A stretch of 64,000 bases of DNA from Desulfobulbaceae bacterium BRH_c16a (GTDB lineage Bacteria > Desulfobacterota > Desulfobulbia > Desulfobulbales > Desulfocapsaceae): NCBI GenBank assembly GCA_000961725.1, contig LADS01000046.1:1-64000 (forward strand). The letters are read 5' to 3'. Positions 8,845-17,812 of this stretch are shown piece after piece. The notes under the pieces were generated by a model. That model made no database searches, was not told the origin of the DNA, and saw only the letters and a list, made by a program, of their open reading frames with translations. Numbering within the stretch: position 1 is the stretch's first letter; each line of letters opens with the position of its first letter. The position numbers and the translations under genes were made by a program.

Positions 8845-9450
8845 ATGAAAAGGCAATCCGAGGGGTTCTTGAAACACATGGGACACTATAAAGCGATGGT
8901 CATCGGAGTCTCGGCGGGCGGCTTCAAAGCCCTGTCCGAGGTGCTTCCCCATCTGCAACGCACGGTACCTTTGCCTGTGTTTATCGTCCAGCATCTGAGC
9001 CCTGTTTCAGACACCTACTTTGCCAGCCATCTGCAGAATCACTGTCTAGTGACGGTCAAAGTTGCAGAAGATAAAGAGCCTGCTGAACCTGGGGTGGTCT
9101 ATCTGGCGCCGCCGGATTATCATCTGCTGATAGAGGCGGATAATTCTCTTGCCTTGTCGCTTGAAAATCGAGTTAATTACTCGCGTCCTTCGATTGACGT
9201 TCTTTTTAACAGCGCCGCAGAGGTCTATCAGGGCGGGCTGATCGGCGTAGTTATGACCGGGGCCAATGCCGATGGGGCGAAAGGACTGGCGCGCATCAAG
9301 GAATATGGCGGCTTGACTATAGTGCAGGCGCCGGAGACAGCCGAGGTTGATACCATGCCGCTGGCGGCGCTCGAGGCAGTGGATGTCGATTATATCGTGC
9401 CTCTTGACAGGCTCGGGATGTTTTTGAACACGTTGGCGATGGGGCAATAG
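8845..9450 (+). CDS. cheB: CheB-type protein-glutamate methylesterase, stand-alone catalytic domain
   Basis: A 201-residue catalytic CheB domain: nucleophile Ser in GVSAGG, His in VQHLSP, and Asp in TGANADGAKGL. It lacks the N-terminal receiver that regulates classical CheB, so control probably comes from partner proteins such as the three receivers of the upstream kinase. The start is taken as ATG 8845, one base after the cheR stop; the frame is open further upstream but inside cheR, and ATG 8878 (MGHYKAMVIGV) is an alternative. With CheR it forms a reversible methylation pair. Confidence 0.92.
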   Translation: MKRQSEGFLKHMGHYKAMVIGVSAGGFKALSEVLPHLQRTVPLPVFIVQHLSPVSDTYFASHLQNHCLVTVKVAEDKEPAEPGVVYLAPPDYHLLIEADNSLALSLENRVNYSRPSIDVLFNSAAEVYQGGLIGVVMTGANADGAKGLARIKEYGGLTIVQAPETAEVDTMPLAALEAVDVDYIVPLDRLGMFLNTLAMGQ

Positions 9451-10449
9451 ATGAAAAAAATACCGATTCTCATAGTGGATGATCGGAAGGAGAATTTATT
9501 GACCCTCGAAAACCTTCTCGATAAGCCCGAGCTGGAGCTGGTCCGGGCCGAATCCGGCAACGAGGCCCTGGCCAAGGTCTTCGACTATGAGTTTGCCCTC
9601 ATTCTCATGGACGTCCAGATGCCGGGAATGGACGGGTATGAGACTGCCGAGCTGATGCGGGGCAGCACCCGGTCGAAATCGATTCCGATAATCTTCGTCA
9701 CCGCCGCCCGCATGGACCGGGAGCATATGTTTAAAGGATATGATTCCGGTGCGGTCGATTATCTTTTTAAACCCCTCGAGCCCCAGATTCTGCGGAGCAA
9801 GGTCGATGTTTTTCTCGAATTGCATCGCCAGCGTCAGCAGCTCGAGCAAAAGACCAGGGAGCTTGATGCCAAGATTCTTGAACTTGAGGTCTTGCAGAAG
9901 GAACTGGAAGAAAAAAATGAAAAGCTGGAAGTGCTCTCTTCCCTGGACGGGCTTACCGGTCTTTTCAACCGGCGTTATTTTGACAACAATCTCCTGAAAG
10001 AATGGAAGCAGGCCCTCCGGGCCGGCTCATCATTGTCTCTTTTGCTTATCGATATCGATCATTTCAAGAATTTCAATGACTTTTACGGCCACATCGAGGG
10101 TGATGACTGCCTGCGCAAGGTGGCTCAAGGGCTCTACGAGGCGCTGCTCAGGCCGATTGATATAGTCGCCAGATACGGTGGCGAAGAGTTTACCGCCATT
10201 TTGCCCAATACCGATCTTGAAGGCGCGGAAATGGTGGCCAGGCGGATGATGGATAATGTGGCCAAATTGAATATCCCGCACCCGGCGTCGCCGGTCTCCG
10301 AAAGAGTGACGGTGAGTATCGGCGTCACGACCATGATCCCAACCAATGACCAGGTGGCCGCCTCCCTGCTGGATTACGCCGATAAAGCTCTCTACGAAGC
10401 CAAAGAGACCGGACGAAACGCCCTTCGTGTCAGGCTTGTCGTCCGTTGA
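9451..10449 (+). CDS. response regulator with diguanylate cyclase output (REC-GGDEF)
   Basis: A 332-residue protein: REC domain about 1-125 (IVDDRKENLLTL; phospho-Asp in LILMDVQMPGMDG; K in FKPLEP), a coiled-coil linker, and a GGDEF domain from about 165 with an intact active site (RYGGEEFTAIL). It should make cyclic di-GMP from two GTP when phosphorylated. No RxxD inhibitory site is evident before the active site. It starts directly at the cheB stop and is the last gene of the operon, so it is the likely output of the upstream kinase. Confidence 0.94.
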   Translation: MKKIPILIVDDRKENLLTLENLLDKPELELVRAESGNEALAKVFDYEFALILMDVQMPGMDGYETAELMRGSTRSKSIPIIFVTAARMDREHMFKGYDSGAVDYLFKPLEPQILRSKVDVFLELHRQRQQLEQKTRELDAKILELEVLQKELEEKNEKLEVLSSLDGLTGLFNRRYFDNNLLKEWKQALRAGSSLSLLLIDIDHFKNFNDFYGHIEGDDCLRKVAQGLYEALLRPIDIVARYGGEEFTAILPNTDLEGAEMVARRMMDNVAKLNIPHPASPVSERVTVSIGVTTMIPTNDQVAASLLDYADKALYEAKETGRNALRVRLVVR

Positions 10450-10481
10450 CAGGCGGTCTCACGGGTGAGAAGGACAAGAGG

Positions 10482-12098
10482 TTACACCGATTCCGGCAAT
10501 TCGATTTTCTCACACGAATACCGGGCGTCGGTCAAGGGTTGAAAAAAACGGACAAAGATAACGGCTTCTGCGGGGCTGGCGAATGATCGCCTGGTCCCGA
10601 CAATTCTTGCGGGCAGAAGATCAACCGTTCCGGTTGACAACCTGACGCTCAGGGTGAGCTGCTTTTCCAGAAGCATATTGATTTTTTCAGTGGCCTTCGC
10701 CGGGAATGTAAAACACAGCCCACCTTTCATTTTTTTCAAGATCATGCCCTGCTGAAGGTTGTCAGCCGATGATTTCCCGGATGCGCTCTTCCTCTGTATG
10801 CTCACGTTTTTAATTCCTGGAGTATCGGGGGTATCAAGAACCCGAAGCAGCGGTTGCAGGACATCATGGCCTGAACAAAAGGAGAAGATCTTTTCGGCCA
10901 GGTGCTGAAAATCGAACTGCATTTTCAGAAGATGCTCCAGGTCAAAGACGCGAGCGCTTACAGTCTCTCTGGCGTACAGGGAGAGGTTCCAGGTCTCGCC
11001 TGTAAGAAAAATGTCGCTGCCGATGAGCTCGCCTGCACCGATCGGGCTCAGATGAACCTCTTCTCCCCCCTGGATCCTGACCAAATCGACGGTGCCACTG
11101 TCAAAGAAGAAGAGCGGGGCCTGCAGGTCGCCATACGCGATAATCAGCTCATTCGGCTCATATGTCTCGAGGCTCAGGGCGGCATGGAAGGCTGTGAATT
11201 CCTCAGTGGTCATCTTTTCGTAGAATTTGGTCCAGAGGGTGAAGTGAACGGCGGAACCAGGGTCGCTTGGATTTTTTTTTGCTTCGCGGATGATATCTTC
11301 CTTGCCGAACGGCTTGGGTTTTTCAGCTGCAGGCTGACGTTCGCTCTCTCTAGACACAGTCGACGGTGTCGGAGGTGGAGCCGGGTCCTCCTGCACTGCA
11401 GGTACACTCTCTTCGATCAGGCTGTCAAACTCCTCCTCTGTCACCACAGGCACTCTGAAAGCATCGGAACCAAAGGCGGCGGAAGTCGCGGAAGGGAAGG
11501 TGCTGAGGGTTGTATTTCCGGTATTTTTTAATTCCATGCTTACCAGGGCGTCCTGAGCTGCCTGAAAAATCCTGTCGCCCTCATTAAAGCGCTCGATACG
11601 TTCAGTGAGAAGCTCCTTGACGATTTTGATCGCCCGATCCGATGGCGCGAACTTTATCTTTGTGCAGATTGCCAGAACCAGCTCATCCCGGACGTGTATT
11701 GCAAATTCGCCGCGTTTCTCCAAGAGGGTGCAAAGGGCATTTCCCACATCCTTGCCGCCCATGTTCCCTAGCTGAACAACCACCTGTTGTTTCAATTCGT
11801 CGTTGATGCAGGTGAGCGCCTCTATCAGTCGGTTGCGCATACGGGCTCCACCCAATGTATTGATGCAGTGCAGGATCTGCAGCTGCACCCTGATGTCTTT
11901 ATGAGTGAGATATGGACGCACCATCTTATAGAGATTTGGATCTTCGATGCGCGAGATGATGATGATGAGATTTCTGATCACATACCAGGGAGGATTTTGC
12001 TTAAGGCAAAAATCACAGGCCGGCAAGGCAGCCTTGCCGGTCATCGGAATGAATTCGATAAGAGAAAACCGTTTCTCCCTGTCCTTGCAGTCTATCAA
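10482..12098 (-). CDS. HEAT-like repeat and cyclic-nucleotide-binding domain protein, 5' end damaged
   Basis: A 538-codon frame: helical HEAT-like repeats about 1-190, a Pro/Glu-rich linker, a cNMP-binding-like domain about 300-400 (ELIIAYGDLQAPLFFF, GAGELIGSDIFLTGE) and a C-terminal beta-rich PilZ-like region about 440-538. No enzyme motif; probably a regulatory adaptor. The only start is TTG 12098, and it falls in the middle of a HEAT repeat. The frame is open upstream to a TAG at 12195-12197 without any ATG. A different frame from about 12300 to 12160 (PAWIVCILSDPTLDIQVKPY) looks like the missing N-terminal repeat, which implies a frameshift. The gene may therefore be broken or mis-sequenced. 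Confidence 0.6.
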   Translation of the reverse strand: MIDCKDREKRFSLIEFIPMTGKAALPACDFCLKQNPPWYVIRNLIIIISRIEDPNLYKMVRPYLTHKDIRVQLQILHCINTLGGARMRNRLIEALTCINDELKQQVVVQLGNMGGKDVGNALCTLLEKRGEFAIHVRDELVLAICTKIKFAPSDRAIKIVKELLTERIERFNEGDRIFQAAQDALVSMELKNTGNTTLSTFPSATSAAFGSDAFRVPVVTEEEFDSLIEESVPAVQEDPAPPPTPSTVSRESERQPAAEKPKPFGKEDIIREAKKNPSDPGSAVHFTLWTKFYEKMTTEEFTAFHAALSLETYEPNELIIAYGDLQAPLFFFDSGTVDLVRIQGGEEVHLSPIGAGELIGSDIFLTGETWNLSLYARETVSARVFDLEHLLKMQFDFQHLAEKIFSFCSGHDVLQPLLRVLDTPDTPGIKNVSIQRKSASGKSSADNLQQGMILKKMKGGLCFTFPAKATEKINMLLEKQLTLSVRLSTGTVDLLPARIVGTRRSFASPAEAVIFVRFFQPLTDARYSCEKIELPESV

Positions 12099-12291
12099 AT
12101 ACTGGATGAGGACAGCGGCGGCCTTGCTGCCGAAATGCAGGAGCAGGCATTGAGCTATATCCCGCCTGTCTTCAGCTTGGGAAAGTGTTTTTCTCTATCA
12201 ATAGGTAACCGTCGAAGATATGGCTTTACCTGAATATCGAGTGTCGGATCGCTGAGAATGCAGACAATCCAGGCCGGTTGATGGTGAAAGG

Positions 12292-13602
12292 TTATGGCTC
12301 GGCATCCAGGAAATTGAGGAGCAGGCGTTTGACCATGATGCCTGTATGATCCATGGCTCCGAGATCGACATCATACCTGTCCTCATTTTTTAATCGGGTG
12401 CCATCATGCATGGCAGTGATCCTCAACTGAGGCCTGTCAATTAATTTCCCTGCACCGGTCACCATTCCTATCCGGCCATCGGTAAGTTCCACATTGGTTC
12501 CCGGGGGATAGATGCCGATTAAAGAGATAAAGGCACTGAGCAGACTGCGGTTGAAGGCTCCCGCATCGTTGATCATAACCGAGAAGGCATGCAGCGGGTC
12601 CATGGCCTGTTTATACGGGCGGACAGCCGTGAGAGCCTCGAAGACATCACAGATCTGCAACAGAGCGATTGCCGGACTGCGCATCGCCCAGTCGGGTTTC
12701 GTTGGATAGCCTTGGCCGTCGTAACGCAGATGGTGCCCCCAGGCTGCGGCGACATCAAGGGGCGTTGCGTCTTTCTGGGCAAGGAGCAGTTCCGAGACGA
12801 AATTCGTCATCGGTGAGGGGGCTTGTTTTATAGAGAATCTCTGGGGATATTCTGCTCTTGCCAATATCATGCAGGATGGCGGCAGTGCCAAAGGCCAGGA
12901 TATTCTCCTCGGACCAGTTCATCTTCATGCCCAGAAAAACGGCAATCGATGAAACCCGAACCGAATGACCGATGGTGTAACTATCGAAATCGACCGGGCG
13001 CTGTCGATATCGAGCTGCCGGTTGAAGGCCGCGTCGCCGTGGGTCCGCGTCACTACGTCAAAGAGGGCTTGATAGATGAGGGTTGGCGACTGCAGAAAGC
13101 CGCCGATTTCCTGCCCCTCCCAGGGCCGTTTATTTTCCGGGGCGCCCAGCCCGGGTTGATCGCTGTAGTGGCCGGCAAGTGTGATCGACTGAATACCCTG
13201 CTGCTTGAACAGCTCTCTGGCCTCCTGGAGACTGTTCAGGGTGGTTTTCAGGCCGTCGGTCAGCTCCATGAAGGCACTGACATCGAAGGCATTCAATCCT
13301 TTTTTGAACGAAACACCGCCACAACGAAGCATTTCCAGAAACTGGATGAGCTGCCGACCGACAATGGTCGAACCAAAAAGCCTCTTGCCATTGACAATAA
13401 AATGACCATCGATAATGCCTACAAAAAATTCCGCCTTCCCGCTCATCTCAAAGAAGGCGGTCAGTTCCTTGAGAAAGGTGTCAACGTATGCACTGCTCGA
13501 TCCTGTCCCGTTCAACCCCCTGTTCAGCCAGAGCCTGAAAGACGGAATGCAACCCGTGTTCTGCATCTTCGCCATTACCGTCGGGCAGTATCGCGCTTTC
13601 AT
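12292..13602 (-). pseudogene. HD-GYP phosphodiesterase gene with at least two frameshifts
   Basis: The gene is spread over three frames. The first, to about 12990, encodes the N-terminal region (VDTFLKELTAFFEMSGKAEF...). The second, about 12990-12800, carries the HD signature (YTIGHSVRVSS, then HDIGKSRISPEILYK). The third, from about 12800 to 12292, carries HHLRYDGQGYP and the C-terminal helices. Comparing HD-to-GYP spacing with typical HD-GYP domains as I know them, about ten residues including a conserved metal-ligand His appear missing at the second break, so a small deletion occurred as well. The upstream limit is approximate because the frame overlaps the preceding gene. It would have hydrolysed cyclic di-GMP; as read it is non-functional unless the shifts are sequence errors. 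Confidence 0.7.
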
Positions 13603-14068
13603 CGACTAAAAACTCTTTTTGCAAGATCCGTACTGAAACAGGCAGGTTGGCGATGTCCGCCTGGGTGAACTCTTTGATGCCCTGAAGCTGCGAACGCCAA
13701 AGCAACAGACTGCTGACAAGCTGCAGAAGTTCCGGGAGCGGAATGGCCCGGTCAATTTCAATGGACCCGATCCCAAGATCAAGGATGAGTTTTTTGATTT
13801 CAAGCAGGGCGCCGGTCGGAGCCGAAATCTCATGGCCCGCCACATGAAGTGTCTCGTTATGCAATTCAATGAGCACCGAACGATTGGTGTCGGCAACATT
13901 CGAGATGTTCCGCTGAAATTTTTCGGCAGCCTGGTCAAGCACTTTATGGCCGGCCGGATAGTAAATGCCTATCTTGAAAATGCGATGCAGAGATTCCAGA
14001 AACTCGATCAGTTTTTTCTGTTCGAGATGGGGAGGTATTTCCTGATGGTCTTTCTGAGACGTGCTCAT
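13481..14068 (-). CDS. unknown protein resembling the N-terminal region of the adjacent HD-GYP gene
   Basis: A 195-residue frame from ATG 14068 (MSTSQKDHQEIPPHLEQKK). It is predicted helical with a central alpha/beta part (SVLIELHNETLHVAGHEI) and lacks any catalytic motif. The frame is open up to 14155, but that extension is hydrophobic and unconvincing. Its end overlaps the HD-GYP remnant by about 120 bp in another frame. Two readings are possible: a separate small gene overlapping the next, or the true N-terminus of the HD-GYP protein cut off by a third frameshift near 13490 (ERDRIEQC would run into TFLKEL as one helix). I cannot decide between them. Confidence 0.5.
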   Translation of the reverse strand: MSTSQKDHQEIPPHLEQKKLIEFLESLHRIFKIGIYYPAGHKVLDQAAEKFQRNISNVADTNRSVLIELHNETLHVAGHEISAPTGALLEIKKLILDLGIGSIEIDRAIPLPELLQLVSSLLLWRSQLQGIKEFTQADIANLPVSVRILQKEFLVDESAILPDGNGEDAEHGLHSVFQALAEQGVERDRIEQCIR

Positions 14069-14400
14069 AATAAAACAAACCACGGGGCAAGAGCAGACCG
14101 AGAGCGTAAAAACCTGCAGCAGAGATGGTCGGATAACCATCTCTGCATGTTTCAATTTGTAAGCGGACGGACGTTAACAATGATCCTATGGTCAGGCTAA
14201 ATGATTTTCTGTCCCATATCAATGACTTTCTCGGTAAATGCGATTTTACCGAGAATGCAGCAGCAATGGTCGGGGATGACATGAATCGCCAGTTGGGCGG
14301 GAATTGGGGGAGCTTTCCCGGCTCGATGGCTAAAATCTCGCCGGGTTTTAAGGCTTCTGCAGGGAAAGAGGGCCGTAATCGGGGGCCGGCCGAGGTTATG
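14069..14400. other. 332-bp intergenic region with two long palindromes
   Basis: A 10-bp hairpin, GCAGAGATGG (14119-14128) with CCATCTCTGC (14137-14146), is followed on the minus strand by a short T run and could be a terminator for the minus-strand UPF0210 gene or part of the leader of the next gene. A second 11-bp inverted repeat, TTCTCGGTAAA (14228-14238) with TTTACCGAGAA (14245-14255), has no T run and may be an operator. No credible gene here. Confidence 0.45.
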
Positions 14401-15783
14401 TCAGTTCTTAAAGCTGTGCACAGGGGCCGGGAACCTTCCCCCCCAGGCGATAAATCGGCCGGACTTGCCGACGTTTCTGATCGGCATGATCGGGCTGGCA
14501 CCGAAAAGGCCGCCGAAATTGACATGATCGCCCGGCTCCTTGCCGGGCACCGGGATGAGCCGGGCGGCCGTGGTTTTGCCATTGATGACCCCGAGAGCCA
14601 TTTCGTCGGCGATAATGGCCGAGATGGTGTCGGCGTCCACCGAGCCGGGAATGGCGATCATGTCCAGGCCCACCGAACAGACACAGGTCATTGCCTCGAG
14701 TTTTTCAAGACAAAGCGATCCGTCTCCCACCGCTTCGGCCAGCATCGCATCCTCCATTACCGGAATAAATGCGCCGCTCAGGCCGCCCACGGTTTTACTG
14801 GCGAAGATCCCGCCCTTTTTCACTGCATCGTTCAGCATCGCAAGGATAGCTGTTGAGCCCGGGGCACCGATCGCATCGACCCCGAGGATCTTGAAGATCT
14901 CGCCGACACTGTCGCCTACGGTGGGAGTCGGGGCAAGGGAAAGATCAACCACGCCGAACTCGATGCCGAGCGATTTGGAAACCGCACGGCCTATCAGCTC
15001 GCCGCAGCGGGTGACGCGGAAGGTGGTCTGCTTGATCTCTTCAGCCAGTTCATCGAATTGCAGGGTGCCCGGTTCCGGATGGTTGTGGATGAGCCTTTCC
15101 AGGGCTCGGGCGATGACGCCGGGACCGCTTACCCCGACATTCAACACCGCATCGGCTTCTTCAACACCGTGGATGGCCCCGGCCATAAACGGGTTATCGC
15201 CAGGCTGATTGCAGAAAACGACGAATTTGGCTGCTCCGAAACCGCCTTGCCCGGCTGTCTGCTCGGCCAGGGCCTTGATGGTGCGGCCCATCATCGCCAG
15301 AGCGTCCATGTTGATCCCTTTCTGGGTCGTGGCGATATTAATCGAGGCACACACTTTCTCGGTTGCCGCCAATGCATCCGGAATCGAGGCGATGAATTCC
15401 CGGTCGGTTGCAGTCATGCCCTTTTCCACCTGCGCGGAAAAACCACCGAGGATATCTATTCCCACTGCCGTTGCAACCTCGTCGAGAGCTATTGCCAGCC
15501 GGACAAAATCCTGCCGGTGGAAACCGGCACCGACAAAAGCAACAGGGGTAACGGCAATTCGTTTGTTGACCACGGGGATGCCGTATGTTTTGCTCACAGC
15601 ATTGCATGTGGCGACGAAGTTTCCGGCGTAACTCATTATTTTTGTCTTGATTCTGTCACATGTCTCATCGATATTGCCGCCTCGGCAATCGAGGAGATTA
15701 ATTCCCATGGTCACCGTCCGAACATCGAGATTTTCTTTTTGGATCATCTCAACGGTGGCAAGGATCTGGTCTGAGCGTAGCAT
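14401..15783 (-). CDS. UPF0210 (DUF711, PFL family) protein
   Basis: A 460-residue soluble protein with the full-length features of the UPF0210 family: N-terminal TVTMGINLLDC, central NQPGDNPFMAGAIHG, NVGVSGPGV, and the C-terminal VPGKEPGDHVNFGGLFG and APVHSFKN. The biochemical role is not established to my knowledge; glycine-rich loops suggest binding of a small molecule or radical chemistry, which is inference. It lies 46 bp downstream of a double-ACT protein on the same strand. The same two families are neighbours in many bacteria, so they probably work together, with the ACT protein sensing an amino acid. Confidence 0.9.
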   Translation of the reverse strand: MLRSDQILATVEMIQKENLDVRTVTMGINLLDCRGGNIDETCDRIKTKIMSYAGNFVATCNAVSKTYGIPVVNKRIAVTPVAFVGAGFHRQDFVRLAIALDEVATAVGIDILGGFSAQVEKGMTATDREFIASIPDALAATEKVCASINIATTQKGINMDALAMMGRTIKALAEQTAGQGGFGAAKFVVFCNQPGDNPFMAGAIHGVEEADAVLNVGVSGPGVIARALERLIHNHPEPGTLQFDELAEEIKQTTFRVTRCGELIGRAVSKSLGIEFGVVDLSLAPTPTVGDSVGEIFKILGVDAIGAPGSTAILAMLNDAVKKGGIFASKTVGGLSGAFIPVMEDAMLAEAVGDGSLCLEKLEAMTCVCSVGLDMIAIPGSVDADTISAIIADEMALGVINGKTTAARLIPVPGKEPGDHVNFGGLFGASPIMPIRNVGKSGRFIAWGGRFPAPVHSFKN

Positions 15784-15829
15784 GTTTGGATCACTCCTTT
15801 GCCCGGGAGTCGGGCAAAATTTATACTGA

Positions 15830-16390
15830 TTAATGCAGGGAAACCTCGTTGGTTACCTGAAAAATATCATTGTGCTGAATCATCACCGTCAGATTGCTTT
15901 CCTGCGAATACTCTTCGAGTTCTTTCTGGAGCACTTCGATCGACGAAATGGACCGGCTCAGATCAAGTTGCAGGGCCATGGTGTACTGGTCGTTTTTCAG
16001 GGTGGTCGCAAGGTCGAGGATGTTGATGTTATGTTCAAAGCAGAACTGGCTGATGCCATGGACGATACCGGTTTTATTTGGTCCCTGGACGGTTAATATA
16101 TAGGTTTCTCCAGGGATATGACCGGGTGTCTCTTCGAGAGCCTGGTCGATTTCCTTTATCGATACCTCGAACCTGCAGTCGGTTCTTATGTGAGAGATGG
16201 CAGCCAGCAGGTCTTCTTTCGTTACCTCCGGCTTGAAAGATGCGCTGAGAATCATCGTCAGGTAGCCGCAGAGCACGGTCTGATTCAGATCCGCGACATC
16301 CCCCCCCAACCTGTAAATGGCTCCCGTTATGCTCGCAATGATTCCGGGGCGGTCTTTCGACATAACCGAAATGATCATCTGTTTTCTCAT
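15830..16390 (-). CDS. double ACT-domain regulatory protein (GcvR-like)
   Basis: 186 residues with two consecutive ACT domains: the first starts MIISVMSKDRPGIIASITGAIY, written here in part as KDRPGIIASITGAI, and the second starts near residue 95 (ILTVQGPNKTGIVHGIS). ACT domains bind amino acids and regulate partner enzymes or transcription. The length and layout match GcvR-type proteins and the ACT partner of UPF0210. It is first in a two-gene operon with the UPF0210 gene. The ligand is unknown. Confidence 0.85.
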   Translation of the reverse strand: MRKQMIISVMSKDRPGIIASITGAIYRLGGDVADLNQTVLCGYLTMILSASFKPEVTKEDLLAAISHIRTDCRFEVSIKEIDQALEETPGHIPGETYILTVQGPNKTGIVHGISQFCFEHNINILDLATTLKNDQYTMALQLDLSRSISSIEVLQKELEEYSQESNLTVMIQHNDIFQVTNEVSLH

Positions 16391-16772
16391 TCCCTTTACT
16401 CCTGTCTTGTGCCTGCTTAGAATTTTCCGACTTGAATCAAAAGAGTATCTTTGTATGTTTTCTCGATTGATCCGTGATATCAGCGAAACCTGGTATTATT
16501 CCATTGTTTTCAGAATTCATCAAGCGGGAAAAATGCCGAGCGGTACCGGGATGGGCTGGATTATGAGGGATACGTGCTGGCTTTTGCGAATTAATGGGTG
16601 TATTTTCGCTGTTCCTTGTGTAATTTATCTTTTTGGCAATCCGGCGGTGGCCGGAAGACGCGGAATGGTTGGGTAAACAATTTTCCTTTTCGATGAAGAG
16701 GGCGGAAAGAACTCCATTCTTGCCGTTTTCAGTTTTCAGCATATGTTCCGGTAAGGAGAGCGGGATAGGGTA
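16391..16772. other. 382-bp divergent intergenic region
   Basis: It lies between the minus-strand ACT gene and the plus-strand yhaM-like gene, so it should hold promoters for both. I see no clear -35/-10 pair, no tRNA and no stable terminator. A plus-strand open frame of about 70 codons (from 16455) has no ribosome binding site and an improbable composition. Confidence 0.4.
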
Positions 16773-17795
16773 ATGGGAAAGAACTTTTTTGTGGCGGATT
16801 TGAAGGAAGGCGATCGAGTCGATGACCTGTTTCTTGTCAAGTCGGCAAAAATCGGGGAAACCCGGGCGGGCAAGCCGTACCTGGTGGTGACGGTGATGGA
16901 TCGCAGTGGCGAGATTTCCGGACCGGTATGGGATAATGTCGAGGTGCTGCAGGCTGTCTGCGTTGCCGGCGAAGTCGTTCGGCTCACCGGGATGATTCAG
17001 TCGTATCGGGATAAACTGCAGCTCAGGTTCGACGCTGTCCAGAAGGTGGTGCCGGAGGAGATCGAACTCCACCTCTTTGTCCCTTCCTCGACTCGCAATC
17101 GTGAGGAAATGGCGGATGAGCTGCACAATCTGATCAGAAGTGTCGGCAATCCCCATCTGAAAAAGCTGCTCAGCCATTTCTTTAAAAAGAGCGACTGGTG
17201 GGATAAATTTCAGGAAGCTCCCGCTGCCAAAGGCATTCATCATGCCTATGTTGGAGGGTTGCTTGAACATTCCCTGTCTGTTGCCGGAATTGCCGATTTT
17301 CTCAGCAGCCATTATCAAGGAGTCGATCGTTCTCTGCTCATCGCCGGGGCTCTTCTCCATGATATCGGCAAGCTGGTCGAGCTGACCATGGAAGGCGGGG
17401 TGGTGGAGTATACCGTCCAGGGCCGGCTCAAAGGTCACCTCGTTATCGGCAGTGAAATGGTGGCCCGGGCAGCCGGCAAGATCCACGATTTTCCGGACGA
17501 TCTGCTGGCCCAGCTGCAGCATCTTATCCTCAGTCATCACGGTCGTCAGGAATACGGCTCGCCTGCGGTGCCGATGACGGTGGAGGCCTTTATCCTGAGT
17601 TTCCTCGATGACCTGGATGCGAAAATGAACATCACCGAGCAGCTGCGCAGAAAAATGAATAGTGCCGAGATGAGCTGGACCGAGTATCAACGGGCTCTTG
17701 AACGTTATCTGTATCTCGGCGGCTTTCACAAACAAGATGCCGAGCCGGACGAATCGCGTCCGGATATCGGCAATCGGCAACCGTCTCTTTTTTAG
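16773..17795 (+). CDS. yhaM: OB-fold/HD-domain 3'-5' exoribonuclease (YhaM family)
   Basis: 340 residues. An N-terminal OB-fold about 10-100 (GKPYLVVTVMDRSGEISGPVW) binds nucleic acid, and an HD hydrolase domain about 150-310 carries GLLEHSLSV, ALLHDIGKLVEL and LILSHHGRQEYGSP as metal-binding motifs. This is the YhaM layout, a 3'-5' exonuclease acting on RNA or DNA. It starts 18 bp upstream of the holB start after its stop, so it is cotranscribed with holB, ricT and metG. The exact in vivo substrate in this lineage is not known to me. Confidence 0.88.
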   Translation: MGKNFFVADLKEGDRVDDLFLVKSAKIGETRAGKPYLVVTVMDRSGEISGPVWDNVEVLQAVCVAGEVVRLTGMIQSYRDKLQLRFDAVQKVVPEEIELHLFVPSSTRNREEMADELHNLIRSVGNPHLKKLLSHFFKKSDWWDKFQEAPAAKGIHHAYVGGLLEHSLSVAGIADFLSSHYQGVDRSLLIAGALLHDIGKLVELTMEGGVVEYTVQGRLKGHLVIGSEMVARAAGKIHDFPDDLLAQLQHLILSHHGRQEYGSPAVPMTVEAFILSFLDDLDAKMNITEQLRRKMNSAEMSWTEYQRALERYLYLGGFHKQDAEPDESRPDIGNRQPSLF

Positions 17796-17812
17796 GGAAA
17801 AAAGCAGGACCA

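Noticed and set aside
13944..14582. 212-codon minus-strand frame across the UPF0210 gene end and the 14.1-14.4 kb spacer
   Set aside because: Out of frame with the UPF0210 gene it overlaps and rich in Pro, Ser and Arg, as shadow frames are.
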